Part shown: piece by piece, positions 1 to 6,453 of the stretch
Numbering within the stretch: position 1 is the first letter of the stretch
Layout of the letters: the number at the start of each line of letters is the position of its first letter
Virus record (IMG/VR): IMGVR_UViG_3300034198_011471
Coordinates: 1-64,000 of that record
Origin: a virus
DNA: 64,000 nt
Strand: one strand, 5' to 3'
Program-made: the position numbers and the translations under genes
Notes under the pieces: model-generated
Databases searched by the model: none
The model's input: the letters and a program-made list of their open reading frames with translations, nothing else
What the model was told of the DNA's origin: nothing

Positions 1-65
1 CTAGCGCCCCATCGGCGCGTCGTATCAAAGTGCGTTGTTGTAACAGTCCATGCGTTTGCAGTCAT
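1..65 (-). CDS. partial hypothetical protein, N-terminus only
   Basis: An ATG at position 65 opens a frame of 21 codons that runs off the left edge without a stop, beginning MTANAWTVTTTHFDTTRRWG. It starts 3 nt after the TAA of the preceding minus-strand gene, the spacing usual in this cluster. No clear SD is visible. Too little is present to suggest a function. Confidence 0.45.
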   Translation of the reverse strand, partial: MTANAWTVTTTHFDTTRRWGA

Positions 66-68
66 TGC

Positions 69-242
69 TTATACTTTTTTACGTTTTTGTGAAGGTTTGA
101 CGGCTGCGTACATCTGATCGATCAGGTCGTGCACCATCGGATCGCAATCGACGTGGCGATACGGTACGTACCGCGTTTCTTTTAAGAACTTGCGCACAAG
201 CGCTTTTAGACTTTTCAGTTCTTCTACCAGCGGGCGGCTCAC
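69..242 (-). CDS. small basic hypothetical protein, GTG start, translationally coupled
   Basis: A 57-residue protein beginning VSRPLVEELKSL and ending in a lysine-rich tail (SQKRKKV). The frame is open upstream to position 299. I place the start at GTG 242 because it overlaps the TGA of the upstream 27-codon gene as GTGA, a typical coupled start. It has a short amphipathic helix and no recognisable domain, so function is unknown. The longer 76-residue reading from position 299 is possible but would overlap the upstream micro-gene by about 60 nt. Confidence 0.5.
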   Translation of the reverse strand: MSRPLVEELKSLKALVRKFLKETRYVPYRHVDCDPMVHDLIDQMYAAVKPSQKRKKV

Positions 243-322
243 CTGTCGTAACCCCTGAAGTAAAAATAGATAAACGCAATCGCGATAGCCGCACCGCAAA
301 TCTCAGATAGCCAGCTATACAT
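239..322 (-). CDS. 27-residue single-pass membrane micropeptide
   Basis: The frame reads MYSWLSEICGAAIAIAFIYF and ends YFRGYDR. One hydrophobic helix fills most of the peptide and a short positive tail follows. A good SD (GAAGGAGA) lies about 10 nt before the ATG, inside the last codons of the MazG-like gene, whose stop is 2 nt upstream. The TGA overlaps the GTG start of the next gene. The SD, the spacing and the composition support a real gene. Function is unknown; phage micropeptides of this shape are often membrane-acting, but nothing here shows that. Confidence 0.55.
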   Translation of the reverse strand: MYSWLSEICGAAIAIAFIYFYFRGYDR

Positions 323-324
323 AA

Positions 325-633
325 TCACGCCGTCTCCTTCACAAAAATCCCCTCGGGCGTCAACGTGCCTTTGCGGTCTTTGATCTGCTCGTACGCCATC
401 GCGAGGCAATATTCGGGTGTGATGCCGTGTAGCGCACAATACAAAATCAGCGTCACGAGCACGTCGCCAACGCCGTCTACAATCGCTATGGCGTCGCCCT
501 TGAGTGTCGCGTCAGCCAGCTCCCCCAGCTCCGACATTGTCTTCATCAGCTGCGCGGTCGGATTGCTGTTGGGGATGATCTGCCGATCCTTTGCCCACTG
601 AATCACCTTCTCTTCCAATTCCTGATACGTCAT
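325..633 (-). CDS. MazG-like nucleotide pyrophosphohydrolase
   Basis: A 102-residue all-alpha NTP-pyrophosphohydrolase candidate. Residues 28-60 carry the family signature: SELGELADATLKGD (the ExxE-type metal site), then a second acidic motif VDGVGDVLVTLI. The N-terminus (MTYQELEEKVIQWAKDR) is typical of short phage MazG-like proteins. Members hydrolyse (d)NTPs to monophosphates and PPi, either sanitising pools or, in phages, possibly lowering host alarmone signalling. The start at 633 is supported by AAGGA 7 nt upstream. That start lies 122 nt inside the upstream gene, which is unusually deep. The exact substrate cannot be told from sequence. Confidence 0.85.
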   Translation of the reverse strand: MTYQELEEKVIQWAKDRQIIPNSNPTAQLMKTMSELGELADATLKGDAIAIVDGVGDVLVTLILYCALHGITPEYCLAMAYEQIKDRKGTLTPEGIFVKETA

Positions 634-865
634 TACAGCGTCCTTGTTGTTTGAGGTAGGTCATTTGTGTTAACAACGCCTGATCATGCAGCGAGAGTAA
701 TTCAATCGAATACTCTCGTAGTTTATGTTTCAGCCGTTCATACTCGGGGCGTAGTAAATTAAGCAGGGCGAGGATATTTCGCATTTCTTGCGGAGTTAAC
801 TCGCCCATCGCCAACCGTATGGCCTGCCTGTCGCCGGCCCAGATAGCTTCAAGGTTGATTGGCAT
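512..865 (-). CDS. hypothetical helical protein with a long 3' overlap
   Basis: A 117-residue frame. The first ~75 residues look like a normal folded helical protein (ELTPQEMRNILALLNLLRPE, then a Lys/Arg/Leu-rich amphipathic segment). The last ~40 residues (Gly/Asp/Ser-rich) are encoded inside the MazG-like gene in another frame and look like overlap-derived sequence. The ATG is 3 nt after the stop of the upstream gene. No domain is recognised. A frameshift or miscalled base near 640 could also explain the long tail. Confidence 0.55.
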   Translation of the reverse strand: MPINLEAIWAGDRQAIRLAMGELTPQEMRNILALLNLLRPEYERLKHKLREYSIELLSLHDQALLTQMTYLKQQGRCNDVSGIGREGDSVGKGSADHPQQQSDRAADEDNVGAGGAG

Positions 866-868
866 GAC

Positions 869-1108
869 TCACCACGTTGGCGTCCACGTTGGCGTCCACG
901 GACCAGACGGCCAACCCGGCGTGTCTTGCTTTTGCGGGTGCGGATATGGATATGACAGCGGCAAACGCGTAACCGCAAGCTCGACGGCAGTCAGCCGCTG
1001 CTGCAGTGTTTCAATCTGCGCTCTCAGCTGCGCTATCTCCGCCGCTAGTTGAAGCATCGGCGACGGCTTGCGGATTTTCTTCTTTGTTTTCTTGGCTTTC
1101 TTCGCCAC
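869..1108 (-). CDS. small coiled-coil protein, GTG start
   Basis: A 79-residue protein with three parts: a lysine-rich N-terminus (VAKKAKKTKKKIRKPS), a heptad-type coiled coil (LAAEIAQLRAQIETLQQRLT) and a Pro/Trp-rich tail ending WTPTWTPTW, encoded by a 12-bp tandem repeat. The GTG at 1108 is preceded by AGGAG with 7-nt spacing, better supported than the frame's upstream codon at 1141. The gene starts about 98 nt inside the SEC-C gene. It probably oligomerises and binds nucleic acid or an acidic partner; function is unknown. Confidence 0.6.
   Translation of the reverse strand: MAKKAKKTKKKIRKPSPMLQLAAEIAQLRAQIETLQQRLTAVELAVTRLPLSYPYPHPQKQDTPGWPSGPWTPTWTPTW
872..895. repeat. 12-bp tandem repeat
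   Basis: Two exact copies of a 12-bp unit (ccacgttggcgt) plus a partial third in the 3' end of the coiled-coil gene, encoding WTPTWTPTW. A simple slippage product at the C-terminus. Confidence 0.7.
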
Positions 1109-1544
1109 TGATCTGCTCCTGCATCTTGTCAATTCGAGCACGCACTAACTCTATGGCTTGCTCGACACTTTCAACTTCAATAAACGGAAGCTTGGTTTGT
1201 AAGTGTTCCCACTTCGTCGGACCTACGCCGGCTACGTTGATCTCGCCGGGCTCTTGGCTGCCAAATTCGTCAAGCAGCGCCACGGCGGTTGCAGTCTCTC
1301 GCGACGGAAACACCAGAATCCTGTTGTCAACGTCGGAGAAGAACTTCACACCCGTCCGATCGCAAATAACATAGCGCACGGCTGACTCGCCAGTATCAAT
1401 GTAGCTCATGGCTTTGGCCGGGGCGGAATAACTCACCCGGTTCTGCGGCGCGTCGGGACTGTGGCAGGCTTTAAACTTTTTGCCGCTGCCGCACGGGCAC
1501 CGATCGTTACGTTTGATAATGCTATCTTTGCGAATTGTGCTCAC
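1011..1544 (-). CDS. SEC-C motif zinc-binding protein
   Basis: A 177-residue protein. Residues 10-30 hold a SEC-C motif (NDRCPCGSGKKFKACH), the zinc-binding CxC...CH element of the SecA C-terminus that is also found in many unrelated proteins as a protein or nucleic-acid contact. The middle (about 55-130) has a mixed alpha/beta pattern with no family I recognise, followed by a Glu/Ser/Ala-rich disordered tail. The start is GTG, supported by GGAGG 6 nt upstream, inside the end of the preceding gene. Role unknown. Confidence 0.7.
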   Translation of the reverse strand: MSTIRKDSIIKRNDRCPCGSGKKFKACHSPDAPQNRVSYSAPAKAMSYIDTGESAVRYVICDRTGVKFFSDVDNRILVFPSRETATAVALLDEFGSQEPGEINVAGVGPTKWEHLQTKLPFIEVESVEQAIELVRARIDKMQEQISGEESQENKEENPQAVADASTSGGDSAAESAD

Positions 1545-1830
1545 GAAAAACCTCCGTGTCGCCGTTGAGCTGGATTAACCTCCGGCCAGCCGGACCGGGT
1601 TGGGCCATTGTCTCTTTTTCTTTTGCTTGTGCAATACGTAGCCAGTTCAACCGAAACTCTTCAATCGTGACCCCTTCCCGCGGCAGCAGCAGGTCAATTG
1701 ACATGCGCGTCGGGCCGTAGCCGCCGTCCTGATTCATTGCAACGCCAATAACCTGCGCATTGAACAACAGGGCTATGCCTTCCTGAAGCTGCTCTAGCGG
1801 GTCGGAGTTCGATTCAAACGGCGCCCTCAT
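1522..1830 (-). CDS. hypothetical protein
   Basis: A 102-residue protein with an ATGA junction to the upstream gene. It begins MRAPFESNSDPLEQLQEGIA and contains a hydrophobic beta segment (NAQVIGVAMNQ) and an amphipathic helix (EEFRLNWLRIAQAKEKE). No known domain. Its 3' end overlaps the SEC-C gene start by 23 nt, implying coupled translation. Confidence 0.6.
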   Translation of the reverse strand: MRAPFESNSDPLEQLQEGIALLFNAQVIGVAMNQDGGYGPTRMSIDLLLPREGVTIEEFRLNWLRIAQAKEKETMAQPGPAGRRLIQLNGDTEVFREHNSQR

Positions 1831-2066
1831 GGTTCGACCGTTACCTGTGCCGTCGTCATGAGCAGGCCAGCACGCATGGTCGAGACGCCGTGAATGGTGA
1901 TGCGGTCGCCCACAACAATCGTGTCGCGATACTGGACGCTTAGCCGGTCAGGCGCGTTCGGATCCGGGTAGATCATTTTGGGCGCGCCCTCCGCAATCAC
2001 AGTCGGCCCGCTCGGGGGCGGCATCGGTTCCTCGCGCGGAATCGTCACTACGCCGGGTGTTGTCAT
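1827..2066 (-). CDS. hypothetical proline-rich small protein
   Basis: A 79-residue protein. The N-terminal third is Pro-rich (PREEPMPPPSGPTVIAEG) and is followed by a small beta-type domain (RDTIVVGDRITIHGVSTMR) resembling an OB/SH3-like barrel fragment. The start is supported by GAGG about 8 nt upstream. It overlaps the upstream gene by 119 nt. Function unknown. Confidence 0.6.
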   Translation of the reverse strand: MTTPGVVTIPREEPMPPPSGPTVIAEGAPKMIYPDPNAPDRLSVQYRDTIVVGDRITIHGVSTMRAGLLMTTAQVTVEP

Positions 2067-2211
2067 TGTCTAGACCTCGGTTAAAGAAAACGTGGAAGCA
2101 CAGCTTACCGGGGGCACCCTGCAAGCTGACGTTGCCGGGGAACGGTGAATCAGCGGACTGGTCTTTTGAAAACTGATGAATCGCGTGAAACGTGTTTGAG
2201 TCGTTGGACAT
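1948..2211 (-). CDS. hypothetical protein, first gene after an intergenic region
   Basis: An 87-residue frame beginning MSNDSNTFHAIHQFSKDQ. The first ~50 residues look protein-like (GAPGKLCFHVFFNRGL). The remaining Asp/Arg/Ala-rich part overlaps the next gene and may be overlap-derived. There is no strong SD. It would be the first gene of the leftward cluster that starts after the terminator near 2.5 kb. Moderate to low confidence. Confidence 0.4.
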   Translation of the reverse strand: MSNDSNTFHAIHQFSKDQSADSPFPGNVSLQGAPGKLCFHVFFNRGLDNDNTRRSDDSARGTDAAPERADCDCGGRAQNDLPGSERA

Positions 2212-2232
2212 GCTTTGCTCGCTTTGACGGCA

Positions 2233-2252
2233 GGATTATGTTGTCATAATCC
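2233..2252. promoter_or_regulatory. perfect inverted repeat upstream of leftward cluster
   Basis: An 8-bp perfect inverted repeat with a 4-nt centre, ggattatg-ttgt-cataatcc, lies 21 nt upstream of the first ATG of the left-hand cluster. AT-rich symmetry at this place suits an operator or a short leader hairpin. No promoter hexamers are convincing next to it. Confidence 0.45.
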
Positions 2253-2501
2253 GAGATTTGCTGTTTGTAGGGGGGTAAAATGGGTCAAAAATTGCCCGTA
2301 ACCTATTGGCGTTATTGGGTTTGCAACAACGCGTTCAAGCATTTTTTGTCCGAATTACGCGGACCTAGAGTAAGTCCTTCGGACTTACAAGGCCGGCATT
2401 TTTTCAGGAATGCCGGCAACTTTGAATGTCTACTGCATGATCGGGGGGTTGTTTATTACCGTTGGGGCAAATTGGGTAATTTGCGGACAACGTTTGGATA
2501 G
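2253..2501. other. structured intergenic region, no convincing gene
   Basis: About 250 nt between a leftward terminator and the next leftward cluster. It contains several hairpins: gtaagtcc-ttc-ggacttac (8 bp), gccggcatt with an 8-nt loop and aatgccggc (9 bp), and caaatt-gggt-aatttg (6 bp). One open frame on the plus strand (73 codons, ATG 2280, preceded by a G-run) crosses all these hairpins and looks unlike a protein. A small structured RNA or a long leader is possible. Confidence 0.35.
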
Positions 2502-2502
2502 C

Positions 2503-2556
2503 AAAAAAAGAGATTGCATAGGGGCGGGTTTTTGCCCGCCCCTATGCGTAATCTCA
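2503..2556 (-). terminator. intrinsic terminator, leftward
   Basis: Read leftward, the RNA forms gagatt/aatctc outside a 13-bp GC-rich stem (gcataggggcggg paired with its complement) around a ~6-nt A-rich loop, followed at once by seven U residues (aaaaaaa at 2503-2509 on the given strand). It begins a few nt after the stop of the ParB-like gene and is the clearest rho-independent terminator in the window. Confidence 0.85.
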
Positions 2557-2560
2557 TTGC

Positions 2561-3598
2561 TTACCGGGTGAACTTTTTCTGGTGACCGGGCCGCTGGGTC
2601 TTCTTGACCAGCAGCGCATGCTCATCCAGAAGGTAGTTTTCCATGTCTACCTTGGCGGCGTTGGTCCAGTTGCCAGTACGGCCACCGGGGGCAATAAACC
2701 GCTCTACGCAGCCAAGGATCTTGGCAAGGCGTTCCTGACGGTGACCTGCGCCGCCGCCGCCCTTTTTAGCCATGATCTTGGTGACCTCGTAGACCGCGTC
2801 ATGGGTCTTGCCGTTCTTGACGCCCTCGTCGTTCTGGTGCCGGCGGAAGAACTCAATGACGTCGTCAACGTTCTTGCCCAGCTCAGAGTACTTGAAGTGC
2901 GCCAGCAAGAACGCTGCCGTCGGCGGGCCGGAGAACCGGGCTTTGGTCGGCAGGATGCTATCTAGCGCGCGCAGCTGCTCCTGAAAGTACTCCACGCAGG
3001 TCGCCACGGATACCTGCCGAATATTCGGAGGTGCGTTGTCGATCTCGTAGAGGTGATGGATCTCGCACAGCGCCTCCTTCATCGCGGACACAATGCCCTT
3101 GCAGCCCGCGAAGAAAGAAGACTGATACGTGATGCCAAACTGCTTGAACGCGCTGTAAAGCTGGTCAGCCGCGTCTTTGGTCTGGCCGCTGCTGTCGTAG
3201 GTGTAGTACTCGTCAATGACTTCCTGTTCGTCTTTGACGTAAGTGATCTTCACCGTCACGTAGTCCGGCACGGCGTCAGTCAGGCCGTTCATCCAGCCAT
3301 AGGTACGCGTGTGCGCGTCCAGCTTATACTCCTTTCCGTCGTCCGTCACGGCCATGTGGACCGTGCGGTGCGCTTCACGAAGCGTGGACAAGTACTTCTT
3401 CGCCTTGTTCCAATGCTTCGGCGTGTCGCGCTGTACAGGGGCATCCTGTACCTCCGCCCACTGCTTCAACGTCATCTGCCGCGTCTCGGGACGGCCGAGA
3501 CGGCGAGCCGCGCTGCTCTTTTTTTGCGGCGCGATTGATGACTTGTGCGCCGCTCGCGACGCCATTCTCTTACTCTGCGGGTGCTCCTTGCGAGCCAT
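2561..3598 (-). CDS. ParB/Srx-like fold protein (putative)
   Basis: A 345-residue protein with a basic N-terminus (residues 1-40, Lys/Arg/Ser-rich). The region ~75-150 resembles a ParB N-terminal or sulfiredoxin-like domain: a beta strand ending in DGKEYKLDAHTRTYGW, then a strand TVKITYVKDEQEV, then EYYTYDS. The 'KLDxHTR' core matches the 'kLDGHTR' motif of phage and plasmid ParB-like proteins, with Gly replaced by Ala. The rest is helical and of unknown type. SD AAGGA sits 7 nt before the ATG. It is the last gene before a terminator. It may be a DNA-binding or CTPase-type protein; this is by motif only. Confidence 0.5.
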   Translation of the reverse strand: MARKEHPQSKRMASRAAHKSSIAPQKKSSAARRLGRPETRQMTLKQWAEVQDAPVQRDTPKHWNKAKKYLSTLREAHRTVHMAVTDDGKEYKLDAHTRTYGWMNGLTDAVPDYVTVKITYVKDEQEVIDEYYTYDSSGQTKDAADQLYSAFKQFGITYQSSFFAGCKGIVSAMKEALCEIHHLYEIDNAPPNIRQVSVATCVEYFQEQLRALDSILPTKARFSGPPTAAFLLAHFKYSELGKNVDDVIEFFRRHQNDEGVKNGKTHDAVYEVTKIMAKKGGGGAGHRQERLAKILGCVERFIAPGGRTGNWTNAAKVDMENYLLDEHALLVKKTQRPGHQKKFTR

Positions 3599-3613
3599 GT
3601 TATTTCCTTGTTA

Positions 3614-3952
3614 CTAGGTTGCAGCTACTTCTGGTTCGCTGCTTGGTTCGGCTTTAGCCGGAATTTCAGCTTCCGGCAGCATGTCGTACAGCCCCATTTC
3701 CATGTCAAGGATCATGGGGTTTGGCACGTCGGGACCGCCGTAGATTAAACAGCGCACGTGCGGATCAGCGGGCTTACCGGCGATGTGCTCATGCAGCATC
3801 GAGAACGTGATGATATAGAAACGTTCTTCGGGCAACCGGTCGATCAGTTCTTGCGGTAGCGAGCGATTGTATTTCATCACGTCGCGCGAAATGTGATTGA
3901 TGCGGTTGAGAAATTCTTTGTCTAGGTATTTGTATTTTGTGACTTCAGCCAT
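3614..3952 (-). CDS. hypothetical protein
   Basis: A 112-residue protein beginning MAEVTKYKYLDKEFLNRINH. It has a helical N-terminal half and a beta-containing middle (FYIITFSMLHEHIAG), and ends in an Ala/Glu/Pro-rich tail. I chose the internal ATG at 3952 because the upstream part of the frame overlaps the preceding gene and is compositionally odd. Function unknown. Confidence 0.6.
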   Translation of the reverse strand: MAEVTKYKYLDKEFLNRINHISRDVMKYNRSLPQELIDRLPEERFYIITFSMLHEHIAGKPADPHVRCLIYGGPDVPNPMILDMEMGLYDMLPEAEIPAKAEPSSEPEVAAT

Positions 3953-3959
3953 TGGATGT

Positions 3960-4214
3960 TTAGCGCTGGCGCGCTTTTTGTGCGTTGTGAAATTTGAGAA
4001 CGGCGTCGGCCGCCTGCTTTGATTCCGCGTCGCTATATCCTTCGAGCTTGAATCTGTTTTTGACGTAGTTATGTTCAGCTGATGACGAGTCTGGTTTGAA
4101 CGTTGCCTGTTGCGGCGGTACGGCTGCCGCGCCAAAAATAGACGCAATAATGCCGATAATAAGCGCTACGATAAGTACCGGCCATCCAAAGCCGCCGCTG
4201 TTGTTCTGATTCAT
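3960..4214 (-). CDS. small membrane-anchored protein
   Basis: An 84-residue protein with one N-terminal transmembrane helix (WPVLIVALIIGIIASIFGAA, residues 11-30) preceded by a short polar stretch, then a soluble charged helix at the C-terminus (SDAESKQAADAVLKFHNAQK). The topology suggests an inner-membrane anchor. It overlaps the upstream gene by ATGA. No family recognised. Confidence 0.65.
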   Translation of the reverse strand: MNQNNSGGFGWPVLIVALIIGIIASIFGAAAVPPQQATFKPDSSSAEHNYVKNRFKLEGYSDAESKQAADAVLKFHNAQKARQR

Positions 4215-4510
4215 GCGTTTGCCTTTCTGTGCGCTTTGTCTAGCGCGTTAATTGCCTTTGTTAGCTCGGGCATCCGTTCATCATCTTCAAACATGCCGTC
4301 GCCTTTTGTGTTGGCTTCGTACACAGTTTCGTCGCCGCAGTTGGGGTAGTCGGCGCGGAAGTAGCCGTGACGCAAACGCAAGTAGCCCGCTTGTTTGCCG
4401 TTATCGTCTAGCACGTCGTACTGTTCTGGGCACGCGACAGATGTTTGTTTAAGTGTGTAACCGCCGATGCAAAGATCGGGCTCGTCCCAATTGGGGTCAT
4501 TCTGCGCCAT
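4211..4510 (-). CDS. conserved hypothetical protein of accessory elements
   Basis: A 99-residue protein. The core (GGYTLKQTSVACPEQYDVLD, then GYLRLRHGYFRADYP and GDGMFEDDER) matches a conserved pattern I have seen in hypothetical proteins of phages and plasmids, with invariant-looking CPEQYDV and GYLRLRHG. The ATG at 4510 is supported by GGAG with 7-nt spacing. An upstream in-frame ATG at 4555 would overlap the previous gene by 59 nt. Function unknown; probably a small alpha/beta domain. Confidence 0.65.
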   Translation of the reverse strand: MAQNDPNWDEPDLCIGGYTLKQTSVACPEQYDVLDDNGKQAGYLRLRHGYFRADYPNCGDETVYEANTKGDGMFEDDERMPELTKAINALDKAHRKANA

Positions 4511-4760
4511 TTGGGGGCTCCATGCCGCTAGTGATGATGTTGGGAAATTGCTCACGAAATTGCTTCTTGGTCCAGAAGATATCTTTATGCCCTTCGGCGG
4601 CCAGTTCCATTTCGCACTCCATAGGGTAGTGACGAAGGACGCTCAATGCCCGCCGGCGAATTGCTTTCGGGACCTTTGGTGTTTTTTTTGGATCCAGTAA
4701 GTCGCGCATAAACTCGCGGGCGTATTGTACGGCTCTAAAGCGCTCGTCGGGCATTGTCAT
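4497..4760 (-). CDS. BPSL0761-family-like protein
   Basis: An 87-residue protein beginning MTMPDERFRAVQYAREFM and containing VPKAIRRRALSVLRHYP. This layout (MPdER...Ref, then a VP..iRr.A..LLRHYP helix) is that of the BPSL0761 family of small helical proteins common on genomic islands and plasmids. Biochemical role unknown. A C-terminal extension (about residues 55-87) is not part of the pattern I recall. Confidence 0.65.
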   Translation of the reverse strand: MTMPDERFRAVQYAREFMRDLLDPKKTPKVPKAIRRRALSVLRHYPMECEMELAAEGHKDIFWTKKQFREQFPNIITSGMEPPNGAE

Positions 4761-4763
4761 ACA

Positions 4764-4991
4764 TTACTCGCTTTGACTGTCTCTGTATTCGTCAAAATCA
4801 TAACCAACGGCGTCGCCTAGTTTTTTCATCTCTTCTCGAAAGGCTTCGTCATTGAGATCCATAGCGGTCAGAATTTTGTCTGTTGTTTTAAGGTAATACG
4901 TCGATGCTAAGCAGACAAACTCTAACGCCGTGACCAGCTCGCTTTCGATACTACTGAGCGGCTGGCGTGTTTTCTTTTTTTGTTTCGTCAT
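4764..4991 (-). CDS. hypothetical small acidic/helical protein
   Basis: A 75-residue protein with a lysine-rich start (MTKQKKKTRQPL), two helices (VTALEFVCLASTYYLKTTDK and EAFREEMKKLGDAVGY) and an acidic end. The internal ATG at 4991 is chosen because upstream sequence lies in the preceding gene and reads like a shadow. It overlaps that gene by 41 nt. Function unknown. Confidence 0.5.
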   Translation of the reverse strand: MTKQKKKTRQPLSSIESELVTALEFVCLASTYYLKTTDKILTAMDLNDEAFREEMKKLGDAVGYDFDEYRDSQSE

Positions 4992-5409
4992 TTTTTTCTT
5001 TGTCACTGCGGTATGGTGTGTATCCGTTCTTTTCAGCCTCTGCCGACGACAGCGTGCGAAGCCAGTACCCAGTCGAGCACAGCTGCCCGCGTTCGCCTGT
5101 GACTTCGCAAATCTTGTACGCCATAGCTTCTGCCATGCTGCACACGCCAAACGTAAACTCGTCTCCGCCGTAACTGTACAAACGCAACCCGCCAAATTTT
5201 TCTTTGATTTGGCTGAAACGAAAAGGCGGGCATTCCGGTTTGTATTTAATGTGATTCTGAATCACTTGACAGGCGGTGTAGATTAAATCAAACCAACCGT
5301 CAGAGCACTCGCACCCGAAGCACATGAGCGATTCTGTCGGCGGCTTGTCGTGATCTCTGAACAGCTCAGGAAATTCTGTAATAAGCCGCTGTTCAAGTTC
5401 GTCTCTCAT
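4951..5409 (-). CDS. phage/plasmid conserved protein with cysteine pairs
   Basis: A 152-residue protein. It contains CFGCECSDGWFDLIYTACQV, followed by the motif FSQIKEKFGGLRLYSYGG and then a second half with CSMAEAMAYKICEVTGERG and GYWLRTLS. The 'GWxxL...QvKEKFGGLRfY...C..CG..G...' arrangement is a recurrent conserved phage protein of unknown function. The paired cysteines could bind a metal, although the second pair is incomplete (C...C, then E..G). The lysine-rich tail overlaps the next gene. Confidence 0.65.
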   Translation of the reverse strand: MRDELEQRLITEFPELFRDHDKPPTESLMCFGCECSDGWFDLIYTACQVIQNHIKYKPECPPFRFSQIKEKFGGLRLYSYGGDEFTFGVCSMAEAMAYKICEVTGERGQLCSTGYWLRTLSSAEAEKNGYTPYRSDKEKNDETKKENTPAAQ

Positions 5410-5677
5410 TTTTTCCGTCCTTGGGTTTACGTTTCTTTATCGGTTTTTCTACCGTTCGTTCAAATTTTCGCAGCAGGTCAGTTATGGCGTCTTGTACGTC
5501 AAACGTTTTGCCTAGCTCGTCAAATGCAGATGGTTCGGGTAGGTACGGATCTTCTTTGCCTTCTTTAAGCGCGGCGTTGTACTCACGGATTAATTCAATT
5601 TTGCGCGAGCCGAGCGCAGTGTTAACAACCCGAAGGGCTTCGTAGACCAGCTGCGCTTCTTGCGCGGTGAGTTTCAT
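5393..5677 (-). CDS. hypothetical helical protein
   Basis: A 94-residue, mainly alpha-helical protein (MKLTAQEAQLVYEALRVVNT; DVQDAITDLLRKFERTVEKP) with a very basic C-terminus (KKRKPKDGKNERR). It could bind nucleic acid through the tail. It overlaps the next gene by 17 nt. No family recognised. Confidence 0.6.
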   Translation of the reverse strand: MKLTAQEAQLVYEALRVVNTALGSRKIELIREYNAALKEGKEDPYLPEPSAFDELGKTFDVQDAITDLLRKFERTVEKPIKKRKPKDGKNERRT

Positions 5678-5678
5678 G

Positions 5679-6221
5679 TCATTCCGCCATTGCTACAACG
5701 CGGCGTCGGTTTTTCTTTTCGGTCAACGTTGCCGGTTCAACGTGTTCGAGTTGTGACCCCGGAATTAGTGCGGCCATGTGGCGCAGAAACGTCTGCTCGA
5801 ACTCGTCTTTAGTCAGGTCAGAGTAGGTGCCCATGCTACCTTTGTGATACACCATCTCGCCTCGGTAGAGCAGCTTTCCTTCTTTGGTCATTCTGCATTT
5901 CCACGAGCACAAACAACCAGACCGCCGATTCCACACTTCAAGCCCGACTATGACGTCTTCTTTTCTGACGTATTTGCCGCACTTACCGACCGGGATTTCT
6001 AGCTCTTCGAGATCCTGATCGTAGTGCGGGACAATGATATCTTTGGCGCTGTCCCAAACCGCTGGGATACATGTGTCCATAAAAGCCGCGTGCTGCCGGG
6101 CGAGCTGGTCGTCTTTCTTTTTTTCTTTAGCTATCAGCTCATCGCAAATTTTTCTTTGCTGAGCCACGATCAAGCCTAAAAGCTCATGGTTTTGTTGTTC
6201 CACTTTTGTCCTCAATGACAT
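5679..6221 (-). CDS. hypothetical protein with helical N-terminus
   Basis: A 180-residue protein read from ATG 6221 (MSLRTKVEQQNHELLGLIVA); an alternative ATG at 6275 adds 18 residues but deepens the overlap with the upstream gene. A coiled-coil-like N-terminal helix (~15-55) precedes an alpha/beta part with CLCSWKCRMTKEGKLLYRGE, whose CxC...C could bind metal. Neither start has a clear SD. Function unknown. Confidence 0.55.
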   Translation of the reverse strand: MSLRTKVEQQNHELLGLIVAQQRKICDELIAKEKKKDDQLARQHAAFMDTCIPAVWDSAKDIIVPHYDQDLEELEIPVGKCGKYVRKEDVIVGLEVWNRRSGCLCSWKCRMTKEGKLLYRGEMVYHKGSMGTYSDLTKDEFEQTFLRHMAALIPGSQLEHVEPATLTEKKNRRRVVAMAE

Positions 6222-6453
6222 CCCAGCCAATGTGCCCGAATACTCTTTTGGTGGCGCGAAAATCGTCACCGTCATCGAGTCCCGGCACTATCAGTACAAG
6301 GGTTTTGTTTTTCTTATCAATACGAAACGTGGTGCCTGATCTAGGGATTCCCCACACCGCGTCTTGTGCCGCCGCGGCCACAAGACTGCGGCACCACATC
6401 AGCACTGACTCGGACGGATTATCTAGTTCAAAATTGTTATTGAGCGCTACCAT
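6184..6453 (-). CDS. hypothetical protein
   Basis: An 89-residue protein. A helix (SVLMWCRSLVAAAAQDAVWG) is followed by a beta-hairpin-rich segment (GTTFRIDKKNKTLVLIVPGL) and a final strand-helix (FGHIGWDVIEDK). It looks like a compact alpha+beta domain. It overlaps the flanking genes at both ends. No family recognised. Confidence 0.6.
   Translation of the reverse strand: MVALNNNFELDNPSESVLMWCRSLVAAAAQDAVWGIPRSGTTFRIDKKNKTLVLIVPGLDDGDDFRATKRVFGHIGWDVIEDKSGTTKP

Noticed and set aside
872-901. CRISPR-like direct repeats
   Set aside because: Only a 12-bp in-frame tandem duplication without spacers; no CRISPR array was seen anywhere in the window.
2280-2501. 73-codon plus-strand ORF with a G-rich upstream sequence
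   Set aside because: It runs through three hairpins and its composition looks non-protein; kept only as a note in the intergenic entry.
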